64,000 nt of DNA from Naematelia aurantialba (lineage: Eukaryota; Basidiomycota; Tremellomycetes; Tremellales; Naemateliaceae), in NCBI GenBank assembly GCA_021527695.1, contig JAKFAO010000010.1, positions 1,240,001-1,304,000 on the forward strand, written 5' to 3'. How positions within the stretch are numbered: position 1 is the stretch's first letter; the number at the start of each line of letters is the position of its first letter. Position numbers and translations under genes: made by a program. This document shows, piece by piece, positions 1 through 11,034 of this stretch. The notes below the pieces were generated by a model that saw nothing but the letters and a program-made list of their open reading frames with translations, was not told the origin of the DNA and ran no database searches.

Positions 1-2452
1 ATGGCAGTGATCAAGCCTACCGGAACCACAAAAATCAGGCACAGGACGATACCGTAAACCACCACTGCAGGAGTAGTGAACGTCTCCCAGCCGCCGATAC
101 CTGCCATCCCGAGTCCGGCAGCAACGACCAACGTGCCAAAGTACCACCATTCCGACACTTCCGGGTACGCAGCCATGAGTCTTGTATGCACGTCGTCGGC
201 AAGATCTTCAGGCTGCTCTTCTTGGCTATCGTCGGCAGCGTGGGCCTTGCCGAACCGGTGCCGGAAACCGGCAAAGAGCGACCGGAATCCTTGTGCGAGC
301 TCGTAGCGGTGGAACAGGAGCGCATACGATATGGCTAGCCAAGGGGTCAGCCCTCTTTCGTCTGGGCAGAGAGAATATGGAGGCCAACGCAGAAGGCTGA
401 AGGACGGCCAAAGGTAGAAGGAGAGGCAAGACTTACTGGCAGCATAGACGGCAAAGAACCAAAAGTAGATGGTGAGGTTGCCAGCGGCCATGTATGCCAT
501 CGAGTACTGTTGGTAAGCCGCATCATCGAGGATGCCGCGGTGGTCAAGGACTTTGGAGACGTTGAAACGGGCGCCATAGCGGTCGTAAGTTCGGTTGCTG
601 TTGATTGGTAGGTAGGCAGTGTTCCACGCATTCGTCCAGTAGAAGGCAACGATCCTGGCTCGGGTCAGCCTGACATGAATCTGAACCATACTTGATCCAA
701 CCAGCGGGGAGGAGGGGACACAGGAAACACAAAGGCTCACATGAAGAAGCTAAGCACCATGCCGGCGAATTGATTGAGGATGGAGAATGAAGGGATCACC
801 AACGGATCACCCTGAGTCGTGACAACATTCCAGTCGAATGTCGGGAGAGGGTTGAGGCCGAGCCCATTGTTCGACCCGACGATGTTGTTGTACGCCGCGT
901 TATTCGGTGCGATCCACGACATCCAGTTGAAAGTGGAGAACACCGGGATGATCCAAGCGGGAAACCAGAAGTAGCTACATGGCGCCGCTCTTCAGCTTCC
1001 TTCATTCCCTCTCCCCACTACGATCCATTCGATGGAAGTATCGACTTACCAAAACATGCCGAGGAAGCAGATGACAAATGTCTTCATCCTCGACCAGCTA
1101 TACGTCCGTCCAAAGGGTCCCGGAACAGCAACGTTTGCTTCGGAATGGAACGCCCTGTTAAGCGCGATGGTGACCAATGACGTGGGCCATACGCAGTGCG
1201 ATGGGTATACCAGCAGTTTCCGAGTGATTCCTGAAGGAAAATGAGCAACAGCTGGAGCTTGGGTATTAGGCTAGACTGACCTGCCATTCCGTATCCTACA
1301 AAGTTTGTCCCAAGCCCAATGAGTAGCTGGTAGCCAAAGTTCGATGCGTACGACTGGTTGAAGTACTGCGGCAGGTACTGCGAGAGGATGACATTGGCAG
1401 AATACGGCGTATCAAACCCCACGGCCGCCATGATGGTTATGAGCATGTGTTCCTTCTTGGAGAATTTTCCCGGGTTGACAGAGTAGCGAACACCGCGGAA
1501 GTTGAAGCCCCAGTCGGGTAGGGCGGCTTCCATGAGCTTACCGCACGGGACTGTAACGTCAGCGACGATCCAAAGCCTGTCCTCAGAGAGGGCGCGCAGC
1601 GAGGCAGAGGAAAGGCGAGGAAGACAGACGGAGACTAGTGCAGCGTCAAAGTGGGCAACATACAAGCAACGAGTTGAGCAACATTGGCGCCAATCCCAAT
1701 CGCAGGCTGCCGAATCGAGAACAGCTGGTTGATGAACGCGCCGGCGATGACAAACAGGGTACCCAGGACCCAAACACGCAAGGTGAGCGACGGGATGGCC
1801 GGATCATCGGTATTGTCAACCACCGCGCGCACTTCGGCATACGGTGAGTTTTCCGAGACGAGGATCGCCTCGAGCTTCATCTCGTGGATCAGCTCAGCGT
1901 GCTTGTCCGGATTGGCGACCACGTCGTCGTTGTTGATAAAGTCCCGCATCTTCTCGAGAGTGGGGGTGGGAAAGTTCTGGTCGTGCTCGTGTAGCCGATA
2001 CATGGATCGGATTATCTGTGGCAGACAAGATCAGGTGGGGAATCATCTCCAAGGCTTAGAATGAGGTGGTACTTACACCGATGCATCGCGAGAGTGTCAT
2101 GCTGCGGACCTTCTCCTCCGCCTCCAGCACATCTTTCTCCGTCATCTGCATATCACTGGGCGAACATCAATCCTATGGTCGGTGCAGATTGAAGACTCAC
2201 TATTTGACGGTGGTGCCTACAGCCTGGCCATACTCAATGTCGCCCACCAAACGGGGCGGCCCTATCTCGACCTACCCAAGATTCAGCTCTCTACATCAAG
2301 TTGTACAGCAAGTCACTACTGACCGTTCCGTGTGTGTCTCCCTTCTCGTCATTGAATTTGTCATCACTCACTTCCCCAGAGTAAGGACTCGTGTCCGCTT
2401 GGACATCGAGTCCCAGCGGAGCAAGGCTGATATCGTCAAAGGCCTTCGACAT
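1..2452 (-). CDS. OPT-family oligopeptide transporter, 3' end beyond window
   Basis: Proton-coupled uptake of small peptides or related substrates at the plasma membrane is the expected role of this family. The start is the ATG at 2450-2452 (MSKAFDDISLAP), giving a 43-residue acidic cytosolic first exon; the next exons (VEIGPPRLVGDIEYGQ, then EKDVLEAEEKVRSMT) join in frame over GT-AG introns. Further on come family hallmarks: TLRVWVLGTLFVIAGAFINQ (first membrane segment), an NPGKFSKKEHMLITIMA stretch matching the OPT 'NPGPF..KEH' signature, then FGYQLLIGLGTNFVGYGMAG, SWIAPNNAAYNNIVG and several more hydrophobic segments. The gene is cut by the window start, so the C-terminal membrane segments are missing. 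It has at least six short introns. The family assignment is firm; the substrate (peptide, glutathione or siderophore-like) cannot be told from the sequence. Confidence 0.9.
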
Positions 2453-3548
2453 TGCCTGTCAGAGCCACAACACGGAGACTTGGTAGAGTTGCGCGCAGAG
2501 CATGCTGCTGTTGAGGCTGGTGCATGTTCTCTTATAGCCCCGCGGCTGAGCTTTGGCCACAACATGAGGATGTAAGACGTAAGACGTTATCCGCACCTTC
2601 CTCCACGCGGACCATGCGTTCATCTTCTGATAAGAGGATGGAGAGACCTCTCAATCCCGCTAGAACGAACACCGCATGGCCGGCAGTGTGCAGCGGAGGG
2701 GGTTGTGTCTCTTGTGTTGGTTTCTTCCCACCATTCTCGCGGTCACGAGGGAGCATGATCAGCGTCGTTCGCAAGCATTAGCTCAGGCACTGGGATTGAT
2801 GATAGAAGCAAGCGGGGCGGTAGCCTGTTCGAGGTGGTGTGAGAGTAGCCGAGCAGAGCGGGGAGAAGATGTCTCAGTCTGTTGCGAATGATTCGGAAGT
2901 TCTTGGACCGGTCGACCACAAGGTCTGCTCTGGAAGAGCTTCTGGTCGCTTTAGGAGCGGTCGCCGCAGACCATGCGTCATATCCCCGCTAGTTTCTGAC
3001 GCGTTCGTTCCAGACGGGTTGAAGATCAGCCCAGCTCTGTGCCAGACGCCGTCATGCGGGTCTGAGCGTCGTTCGCAGAGCTTCTGGATGCGGTTGTCCG
3101 TCACCTAGCACGACTGGTCAAGAGCTTCGTGGAGGCGTCGACCGATGTGACCTTGTACGTAACTAACCCTCTGCATTTCACCTCATAACTTGTGACCCGC
3201 TGTGAAGGTAGGTCCCTTTGGTTCGAAGACCAAAGCTGCGTGGGTCTGACGCCATATGCGGACCGATTCCAAGGCGATATGGTCTCGGTTGGCTGGCTGT
3301 GCTGTGGATGCGGGCCCGTCAAGTAGTTACGCCAGGTTAGACGAGGCACTCTGGTCGATAACTTCCGCACGGTCCCCAAGCTGTCGACTCGGAAGTTGGG
3401 GAGAGACTGCATGGAAGCGAGGTGGTAGTCACGTGTGACACACACCTGCGGGACTCCTCGCCGTTCTTGCTTCCTGTTGCCTCGTAAGCAAGATCGAAGT
3501 AATACATATCGATACATGTGCCGACGGTGAGACCGTAGAATGACGCGT
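2453..3548. other. Intergenic, upstream of the OPT gene
   Basis: About 1.1 kb between the OPT start and the stop codon of the upstream PAP2 gene on the same strand. Several open frames cross it on both strands, but none has start context, domain similarity or consistent splice signals that I can support. It presumably holds the OPT promoter and the PAP2 3' UTR. Confidence 0.5.
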
Positions 3549-5547
3549 CTACGCGTCTTGGGGCACGATCTCCGCCTCCTCCCCTCGGACACCCCTCTCC
3601 ATCCCAACCAGAGCATTTGCACCACTGACTCCACTCGATGATCTAGATCGCTCCTCGTTTGGCACCATGAGCGGAAGTTGCGGCCCTTCCTGGCTGTATC
3701 GGGGACGGTGGTGGAGCGGTATCTCATCGGGCTTGGTAATCCTCGGAGAATATGGTTCATGCGACTGGGGATGAGCGAGGGCCTGAACTGTGTCAGTTTC
3801 AGCAAGCTTGCCTCTCTGTCACAGAAGTCCACGACTTTGACATAGCAGCCACAATGAGGGAAAGAGAGGACATATGTAACGCGTCGGGACACGGAAAGCC
3901 AATGAGGCTGTGATATACTCGCATGAGAAAGCGTTAGGCTTCTAGTCGAGGAAGAAGTAATCAAGTCACGGGCAAACTTACGGGATAGTACTGCCGATAC
4001 CCCCACCAGGCAGGTAGGATCCCAATCACTGCTCCGGCAATGACGTCTGTCGCATGATGTCTATAATCCATAGTGCGGCTAATCGCGACGAGTGAGGCGC
4101 AGGACAATGGAGCTAGGAGGAGCCAGGACTTGTGTGCATATCCTAGGCGGTTGAGAACGCCCATCTCTGAGTGGCTTCAGCTGCTGAAACCCCAACAGAG
4201 AAGTGCAGAGCAGGTCGAGCTGATGCAGTGAAGGATATCAGACGAGAGACGAAAGCAGGCAAAGAAAGGTGGAAGAATTGAGGTAGGCAACTGAGAGAAC
4301 AGGAGGAAGGAAGGAAGGAAGGAAGGAAGGAAGGAAGGAAGGAAGGAAGGAAGGAAGGAAGGAAGGAAGGAAGGAAGGAAGGAAGGAAGGAAGGAAGGAA
4401 GGAAGGAAGGAAGGAAGGAAGGAAGGAAGGAAGCCAGGACAGAAGAGGCAAGGAGCATCAACGCACTCGCAGCCAAATAGAGGATGAGAAACCACATCCC
4501 ACACCAAGCAAAGCTCGAATGTCCACTGGGAAAGCTGCGGAATCCTTCATTGAGCAGATCGGTCTTAGTGCAGGCAGTCCACGAAGTGAGGCCGTGTACC
4601 GGATCGGAGGTGAGGTCAGAGGGGAGTTGGCACCGGTCAAACAGGTCTGGGCGGGGGCGGCCGACCGTGACCTGCAGGATCAGTCAGTGTGCCAAAGGGA
4701 GCGACAGCTCAGATCGACCTGCTGGACGAGAGGAGTTAAGGGGAAGCGTGTCCAAAAGTGAAGGAGGGAAGCTCGGAAGCTGACAGGCGTGACGAAAGGG
4801 TAGAAGAGCTCACTTTCAAGATATGTGTGAATGTCTGTGACAGGCCCAGGGATAGGATGAGCCCGAGGATGCCGGAATGCACGTCCCAGATGGATCGTTT
4901 GATAGCCCCGCTACGAAGATCAGCACTTATCCCTTTCCGCCCTTGACAACTTCCCCCTCGATCCTCTTCCCTCAGACCTCTGGCAAGATCACTATGCTGC
5001 TCGCCCACCATCCTTACCCCTCATTCATCTCACCCAATCCCGTCCTGTCTCTACTCTGCAGCGACGACTCACCCAACGAAGATGATCAAGACTCCCGGCA
5101 CGATTCCACACAGAACTACCAGCAACCAGACCTGTCTGTCAGCTGAATACCGCCACGGACGACGGCGGGGCTCACAGGTATCCGCTCATGCTTCGCGAAA
5201 GGGTGGGCAAGCGACGTATCTGTCACGCTGAAGAGACGGCGGTATCCATCGACCTGCGGTGCATCAGCCGTGTACAGGCACGAACATGGCCGCAGCAAAG
5301 AGTCGTTCTGAGCCGTGCGGCTTGGTCAAGGCTAAGAAGGCGCGACGTACCTGGTCCAGGAGGTAAAAGATTCCCTAAAATTGGAGCATGAGTAATGACT
5401 CAACAGCGAGAGGAGAGCTGGCGTGGTACTGACCCAGAGGAAGATAGTCAGACACCAATCGGGGAGATACGACCAGAAGATGCGCCAGTGTCGACTTGCT
5501 TTGCTGTCGTTCGTAGATGTTTGGTTCCATGGTAGCTGGATCGCCAT
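3549..5547 (-). CDS. PAP2-family lipid phosphatase (DPP1/LPP1-like)
   Basis: Integral membrane phosphatase expected to dephosphorylate phosphatidate, diacylglycerol pyrophosphate or related lipids. About eight exons can be joined: start ATG at 5547 (MAIQLPWNQTSTNDSK), WRIFWSYLPDWCLTIFLW + GIFYLLDQ, then VDGYRRLFSVTDTSLAHPF, then three membrane-rich exons. All three catalytic motifs are present: KX6RP (K-VTVGRP-RP before DLFDRC), PSGH (FRSFPSGHSS) and SRX5HX3D (SRTMDYRHHATD). The last exon (ALAHPQSHEPYSPR...) gives a charged cytosolic tail and a stop at 3549-3551. Total is about 335 residues, normal for the family. One intron (4167-4466, 300 nt) is stretched by a GGAA microsatellite; the donor inside GCGAGTGCGT restores the frame as YLAAKMGVLNR. 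Family assignment is firm. Confidence 0.88.
4305..4433. repeat. Tetranucleotide microsatellite (GGAA)n, about 32 copies
   Basis: An almost perfect run of GGAA on the + strand. It lies wholly inside a 300-nt intron of the minus-strand PAP2 gene, so the transcript carries (TTCC)n upstream of the acceptor. Open frames through it encoding PSFLPSFL-type peptides are artefacts. Confidence 0.97.
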
Positions 5548-6066
5548 ACTTTGCGGTCGCGTGACCACGCGTCACCGTCTATAAAGCGTCGTGAACAGCA
5601 ATGTGGTCGTCAACTTTGCACACGACAAGAATACAGGTATAAACGCAGATTTAAATGTACACTCCAGTAGAACGAGCGTATGGAGGGGTACAGATGGACA
5701 ACCTTGGTGTAATGCGGTTGTCGATCAAGAACGTTGAAACCCAAGAATCTCGGCGATCAGTTGACTCAGCCTTGGCACCGCCTTGTGACTTCTCAGCCAT
5801 CGGGCTACGAACAGATGCTAGCGGTGTCTAGATAGTACCAGACATTATTACTCGGAACTGTGCATATACATGCATGTACTGGGACGAGAATCTGGGCTGG
5901 GACCTTGTAGCTGTGCACCCAAGACGAGTCCCGGTTGGGACCCCAGTGGGCTTAGCGGTCGGTCGTGAACCATGTGTCTATCGTACGTCCTCATTCAAAC
6001 TCGACACACGAGACTTGGACAGCCATCTATGACGTCCAAAGTGGCAGGATTACGGAAACAGTTCCG
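5548..6066. other. Intergenic between PAP2 and HNH genes
   Basis: About 520 nt, rather AT-rich for this window. It would hold the PAP2 promoter (reading leftward) and the HNH gene 3' UTR. I see no convincing gene or RNA in it. Confidence 0.5.
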
Positions 6067-7193
6067 TTAACTCAACTCATGCCGACCGAGAATCCTCGTT
6101 CGAGCTTTGACGCACTGCCTGTAGTGCCATCGGATGAGCACTGGATCGGGTCGGTCACCATCAGCGCCTCGAAACCATTCCGGCCTGATTGGTTTGCCGT
6201 GTAGCTCCAAGGCGCCAGGAAGTCTGGTGGAAAAGAAGTGAACGTAAAGAACATCGTCCTGATTGCCCAATGTTGTCAGTGAAGCACTTGTCGGTTCTCA
6301 AGAGAGCGAGATAAAATAGCCCTAGTGCTCTCGCACACAGAGTCAAGGTTGGTACAGTGATCCGGCGTACATACTTTTAGGTACAGCGAGAGGTAAAGCC
6401 TGTCGAAAGCATGATGTAGATCATCGCGCAGGAGTAGTCCGGCCGACGGTTGGGACACGGGCAGACCACCAACGTCTCCGTAGATGTGCTCGTAGATCTG
6501 TACACTATGTTAGCTGGAAGTATACGGTTCACGATCCGGCATTGAGTCACGTCAGGCCGACCCTGTGGAACTATGTGACAGGCTGTGCAGGACTCCCAGT
6601 GGGCCCCGGACACCACACAGTATCCATCGCGCGCGAGTATTGACTTGAGGAATCTTGACTAGGGATATGCGGTCAGCCTAAGCACAAGGTATTGGCTGAG
6701 GAGACGGCGACAGTGCAAAGGCACCAGACTGACAAACATACCTGGTCCTCGCTGGACCTTTTTGAATCGGAACGGGTGGAAACGCTACCCTCTGGATTCG
6801 GAGCCTTGAAACTAGAGGAGTACTCGGGACCATGGGAGAACGAGACATCCGAAGCTCCTTCGACTGACTCGCTACTAGCTAGGACACGTCAGCCTCATCA
6901 TCCGGAATCTCATCCGGTAGACACAACTCACACGTATGTGCCAGCCAAAAGATTCCAGGTAACCGTTGATCACTGGGTTCCATCGGCACCCCGTCTGCGT
7001 CGACGATCATACTGCTACAATCTGGCGCCGTCTCGATGAGCTCAGAGACCACGAACAAGATGTATGACCATGTGTTGTCTCCTCCTCGACGAAGGAATTC
7101 GATTGGAAACGTCGCTATACGGTAACCGCCTCGTGATTTGATCACCAACAACGGGCATTTCCAGAAATTAGCAGCAAGGGGGTAGATCGTCAT
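6067..7193 (-). CDS. HNH-endonuclease-domain protein (HNH_2 type), fungal orphan family
   Basis: Five exons join in frame from ATG 7193 (MTIYPLAANFWKCPLLV). The N-terminal exon is a small alpha/beta region (FPIEFLRRGGDNTWSYILF). A serine-rich linker follows, then the HNH core: RDGYCVVSGAHWESCTACHI resembles the 'R.g.CviTG....aaHI.P' half, and SAGLLLRDDLHHAFDRLYLS the 'NGllL..dlH..FDr' half. The last exon (DDVLYVHFFSTRLPGALELH) ends at 6067-6069. Length is about 290 residues. This layout is common in multigene HNH families of basidiomycetes, for which I know no established function; nuclease activity is inferred from the retained His and Asn/Asp-like positions. It stands alone, with no toxin-antitoxin or transposon context. 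The 481-nt upstream region is shared with the divergent F-box gene. Confidence 0.8.
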
Positions 7194-7674
7194 CTTGGAG
7201 CGACGTATCCAACGCCTACTTGTCGCGATCCATGCAAGCTGAAGATCTCCTCAATCGCTGCACTGCAGTCAACCATAGCTGAATCAAGAGTATCAGTCAC
7301 GAAAAGTAGGTGGTGGCGTTCCCGGCAGGCCTACTTGAGACGAGTGTCAAGGCCTAATCTGACAATTGGGCCAGCCAAGAGAGTTTGCTTCGACATCATC
7401 ATGTCCCTTGCAGGTTCACCTGCACTCTTTACTCGACTCTGCTGAGCGTCCATCTAGGTGGCACTTGCTCCCCTCTCACATCCTATGTTGTAATTCTGTT
7501 GTACCCTCCCATCTACCGGCAAGCATCTGCGTTGCTCGCCTGATCCCGGCCGGCCGGAGGGCGTATCCAATCTCTCGCTTTTCCGTTCTGTTGTACCAGC
7601 CAGCTCTCCATTCAGCAGACAGTTCCTTCTCTATCGAGCCCATTGGCTAGCACAGGCCGTCACGACGAACCATC
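7194..7674. promoter_or_regulatory. Shared divergent upstream region, HNH gene / F-box gene
   Basis: 481 nt between two outward-reading start codons, so it must carry both promoters and both 5' UTRs. The half near the F-box gene is pyrimidine-rich, as is usual for fungal 5' UTRs. No specific factor site is claimed. Confidence 0.5.
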
Positions 7675-10517
7675 ATGTCCCTGTCTGCCACTGGCCCCAT
7701 GATGATTCAACTGCCGGTGTCTCGATCGGGATCGCCTCTTCCTCCCCCTAGCAGCGAGCAGACACCTACCGGCAGCAAGGACACACCAACCATGTCCCGC
7801 GAACGGTCCGATACGCTGTCCTCAGAGACATCGTCAGCGTCGCTTCCGTACCTCCAAACACCACCGACACCATCTGTGCTCGCGATTCGCCATGAGAGTG
7901 GGAGTAGCGTAGACCACAGGCGCAAGCCAAACTACGGGTTTGGCCAGGCCCTTTCCATGTCGCCAGTGGAGTTGGGGTGGGCGAACCATGGCCATCATCA
8001 ACACCAACATCAATATTCGGATCACACTGCGCATACACAGGCTCTCACAAGCTCGGCGGACCCATCGAGCACGAACCAGCCTCGCAGTACCGACAGCTAC
8101 TTCACCCTTGCGCCTCCTATATCATCAGGACTAGAGCCGCAATCACCGCGACTAGAGCCGCAGACACTACTCCCGTCGAGTTCGTCACCTTCATCTCCTT
8201 CTACACCGACTGAAGAGACAGGATCCGTTCATGTTATCGACGCTCCCGCCCTTGCAGAACTCGCAGGACGACTTGCCCCAAAGGACAAAACCATCAGGGC
8301 GACTGTGCGAAGGAAATTGGAACGTGCCAAGACCTTGTTCAGATCGCGGCGAGACGACGAGGATGCTGTTGAACCTCGCAGGTCGAGGCTCAAATCACTA
8401 TTCTCCTCAGCATCTCGCTCGCAATCTACGCTCTCAATTCCCTCTCTCGCATCAATGACTGGAAACAGGCCGCCGTCTCCGGCCAGCCTGGAACACAACT
8501 CTGCTTTGGCGATGCCTAGTCATCCCGTGCAGCCCGCGCAACGAATCTCGATGACTACGACCAACGGGTATGACGATCATCGAGATGCGTGTGGGCGATG
8601 TCGCCGAAAAGGAAAAGGGCAAACGACGGGCTTACAGCTCTCACCTGCAGCCTCACAAGCGGCCAGTCTTGCTTACGGCAGTCACAGTCAGCCCAGCGCC
8701 ACCATCGCCGACATCGGTCGATACCTGCATTGAGCCATCCCATGCTTCTTTCCTTCCAGCTGCCTCTGCAAATGGACCTCGGGTCTCTGTCTCGTCGGAC
8801 GTCCAGGAGACGGAAAGGACTAAGCCGTGTTTTTTTGACGAGATGTTACCGACCGAGCTCAAGATCCGAATCCTCAGGTCCCTGCTGGACTTGCATACTC
8901 ATGAACAGGGCAACGGGAGGTGGATCGGGAAGAACTCGGGACCTCGCGAACTGATCCGTCTCTCAAGGGTAAGCAGCTTTGTTATGCCTGGCTGATAGCA
9001 GGTGTCAAAAGGTTGGCAGTCGCTGTGTTTTGACGGACAACTATGGTCCATGAGCGACTTGAGTCCTTTTGCCGATGTTCTCCCTCGCGATACCCTCCGT
9101 CGTATCCTCTTCTCGACCAGCTCGTATTTCAAGACGCTATCGTTGCGGGGAATGGACAATATCCAAGATTTGCTACTTGTACCCAACCTGGCTAGACAAC
9201 CGGGTGGTCTCGCGCTACCTCATCTCACTCATCTCGACCTGCGCGGCTGTGGGAGTATCGCCTCGCTCGATATCTGCCAGATCCTGTTTTCAGCACCAGG
9301 CTTGCGGGCTGTCAACCTCCGTGGAATCAAGGCTGTCACGTCTTCAGTCGTTTCCATCCTCGAGCGTCTCGAATATATCGAGACACTCGACCTATCGCGA
9401 TGCAACAGCATATCCCTCACGGATGTCCGGTTCTATCTGGGAGCGATCAGCGACGGCCAGGCAGGGCGGCTGCGCATACTTCGAATCGGAGCAGTCAAAG
9501 GCTGGGGGGGATATGCGGAACAAGTTCTCCCGCTCATTGCCAAACGCCTCAACAATTTGGAGACACTTGACCTGAACGGCAGCCATCATTTGCAGATCGA
9601 TCACATAAAGGCCTTCACATCTGCCATTGCTGCGACCGGCTTTCCCAGCCCGATTCAACACCTTGTCCTCACGGATTGTCGACTCGGCACCGAAGAGATC
9701 GGAGGAATGATTGGTAAATTCCCCTACCTGACCCGACTGGAGATGGCAGCCCTATCAGATTGGCACCACGATTCCCAGCAGCCGAGCGATGCCATCTTCG
9801 CGCGGTTCCTCGATAGTTGTCCACTGTTGCAGAAGGTTGACCTGGAGGGGATGTTTACGCCGCTGGCCGGGTTGACGATCGAGGCGCTCATCCCTTCCAA
9901 GAAGGCTGTCGGGCCGGTACTGGGCACTGAGCTGGTCGAGCTCCAGGTTGGAGGGGCCAAGTCGGTCACACCCGAGACTTTTATACGTCTGGTCCGCGCG
10001 TGTCCTAAATTGATGGTCCTAGGCTGCAACGTGAGTTGTGGATTTCTCTTCCGTCTGCATCGCGTATGAGTATGGTCAGCTGAGAATTGTGCAGAATACG
10101 CGTGCGAATGCTGCTGTTATGCGTGATTTCCTGAGACGTCGGACCGCGCCAGCATCGATCAACATGGTAGATTGTCGTAACATTGACAGTGCCGAGTACA
10201 ACTCGATCGCGCACTCCACACGGCCCCGCACCGGATGGACAGGGTATCAAGCGGCGCCGTTCGGATATGGGGAGCGGGACCTTGCGCACCAGGTCGCCGT
10301 CAAGACGTACTGGAGTTGGCGGAGAGTCGGGGTCCCTCGAGGGTGGCGAGAAAGCCTCGCGGATGCCGGTGTTTGTGGGGTGACGAGTGGAGATGAAGTC
10401 GCGGGGTTGAGTAAGGGCAGCATGACCAGACGGATGGGAATGAGACGACGGGCGAGCTGGTGGCGCACGTTGCCGGACGAAGAGGACTTGGACAGAGGAT
10501 CTTGTATTATCATGTAA
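7675..10517 (+). CDS. F-box / leucine-rich-repeat protein with C-terminal CaaX box
   Basis: Probable substrate receptor of an SCF ubiquitin ligase. Residues 1 to about 300 are low-complexity, Ser/Pro-rich and likely disordered. The F-box follows (CFFDEMLPTELKIRILRSLL ... LIRLSRVSKGWQSLCFDGQL), split by a 33-nt intron at 8969-9001. Exon 3 (9002-10030) encodes leucine-rich repeats such as LPHLTHLDLRGCGSI, LRAVNLRGIKAVTSS, IETLDLSRCNSISL and NLETLDLNGSHHLQ. The last exon (10095-10517) is basic and ends ...LDRGSCIIM, a perfect CaaX prenylation motif. A further intron is needed to change frame near the end of the disordered region; 8568-8637 fits and is the least certain join. Total is about 890 residues. 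FBXL2-class animal proteins are known to combine LRRs with a CaaX box. Confidence 0.85.
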
Positions 10518-11034
10518 GCGCTGTGGATGTGCTGGCGACGGTTGTTGTAGATTCGTGAGCTTCAGAGTGTGTGTTGTGATGTTATCTATCGTCTACCCTG
10601 GAGCGCGTGCGATGCAATCACATCAGCAGTACAGACGGGCGCTCATGGCTGGTGTTGGTCGGCAGTGATTTGCCGTCGCCGGTCTATACGATCGCATCTC
10701 CGCATGGACACATACCTCTCTGCACGTCTATATTATCTACATACTCATCTCCCACGTCTATGGTACAGTATGTACATTACTCTCCCGCACGTCTATAGTG
10801 TTTACATTACCCCCTCCGCACTTTATGAAATCTACAATGGATGATTGGGCTCCACATGACCCGCCGTCATAATTTATCACCGCAAGTCACTAAGGGCGGT
10901 CTACAGGACACCCTCTATCGCAGGACATAGAACCATCATTTACCGATAGCACCACGAGCATCCTGGCCATTGGCCGACGGCGCTGGGTTGAAGGGCGATT
11001 TGAAAAGTGCCAGGGAGCGGTTCCCTTGAGAGGG
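10518..11034. other. Intergenic, convergent gene ends
   Basis: About 520 nt between the F-box stop and the stop of the orphan coiled-coil gene on the other strand. It contains imperfect short repeats around 10735-10810 (variants of 'cacgtctat' followed by A/T-rich words). No gene seen. Confidence 0.45.

Noticed and set aside
3205..3240. T-arm-like hairpin (tttggttcgaagaccaaag), possible tRNA
   Set aside because: No acceptor stem, D arm or anticodon arm at the needed distances on either strand.
3101..4006. 301-codon minus-strand open frame
   Set aside because: It covers the last PAP2 exon in the wrong frame plus 3' flank. The PAP2 tail (ALAHPQSHEPYSPR...) uses a different frame through a proper acceptor.
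4440..4475. Possible GC-AG intron in the PAP2 gene (GCT|GCGAGT)
   Set aside because: A canonical GTGCGT donor three bases further gives the better, family-like join YLAAKMGVLNR.
4143..4507. Leu/Pro/Ser/Phe repeat proteins across the GGAA tract
   Set aside because: A 4-nt repeat opens all three frames; the region is an intron flanked by PAP2 coding exons.
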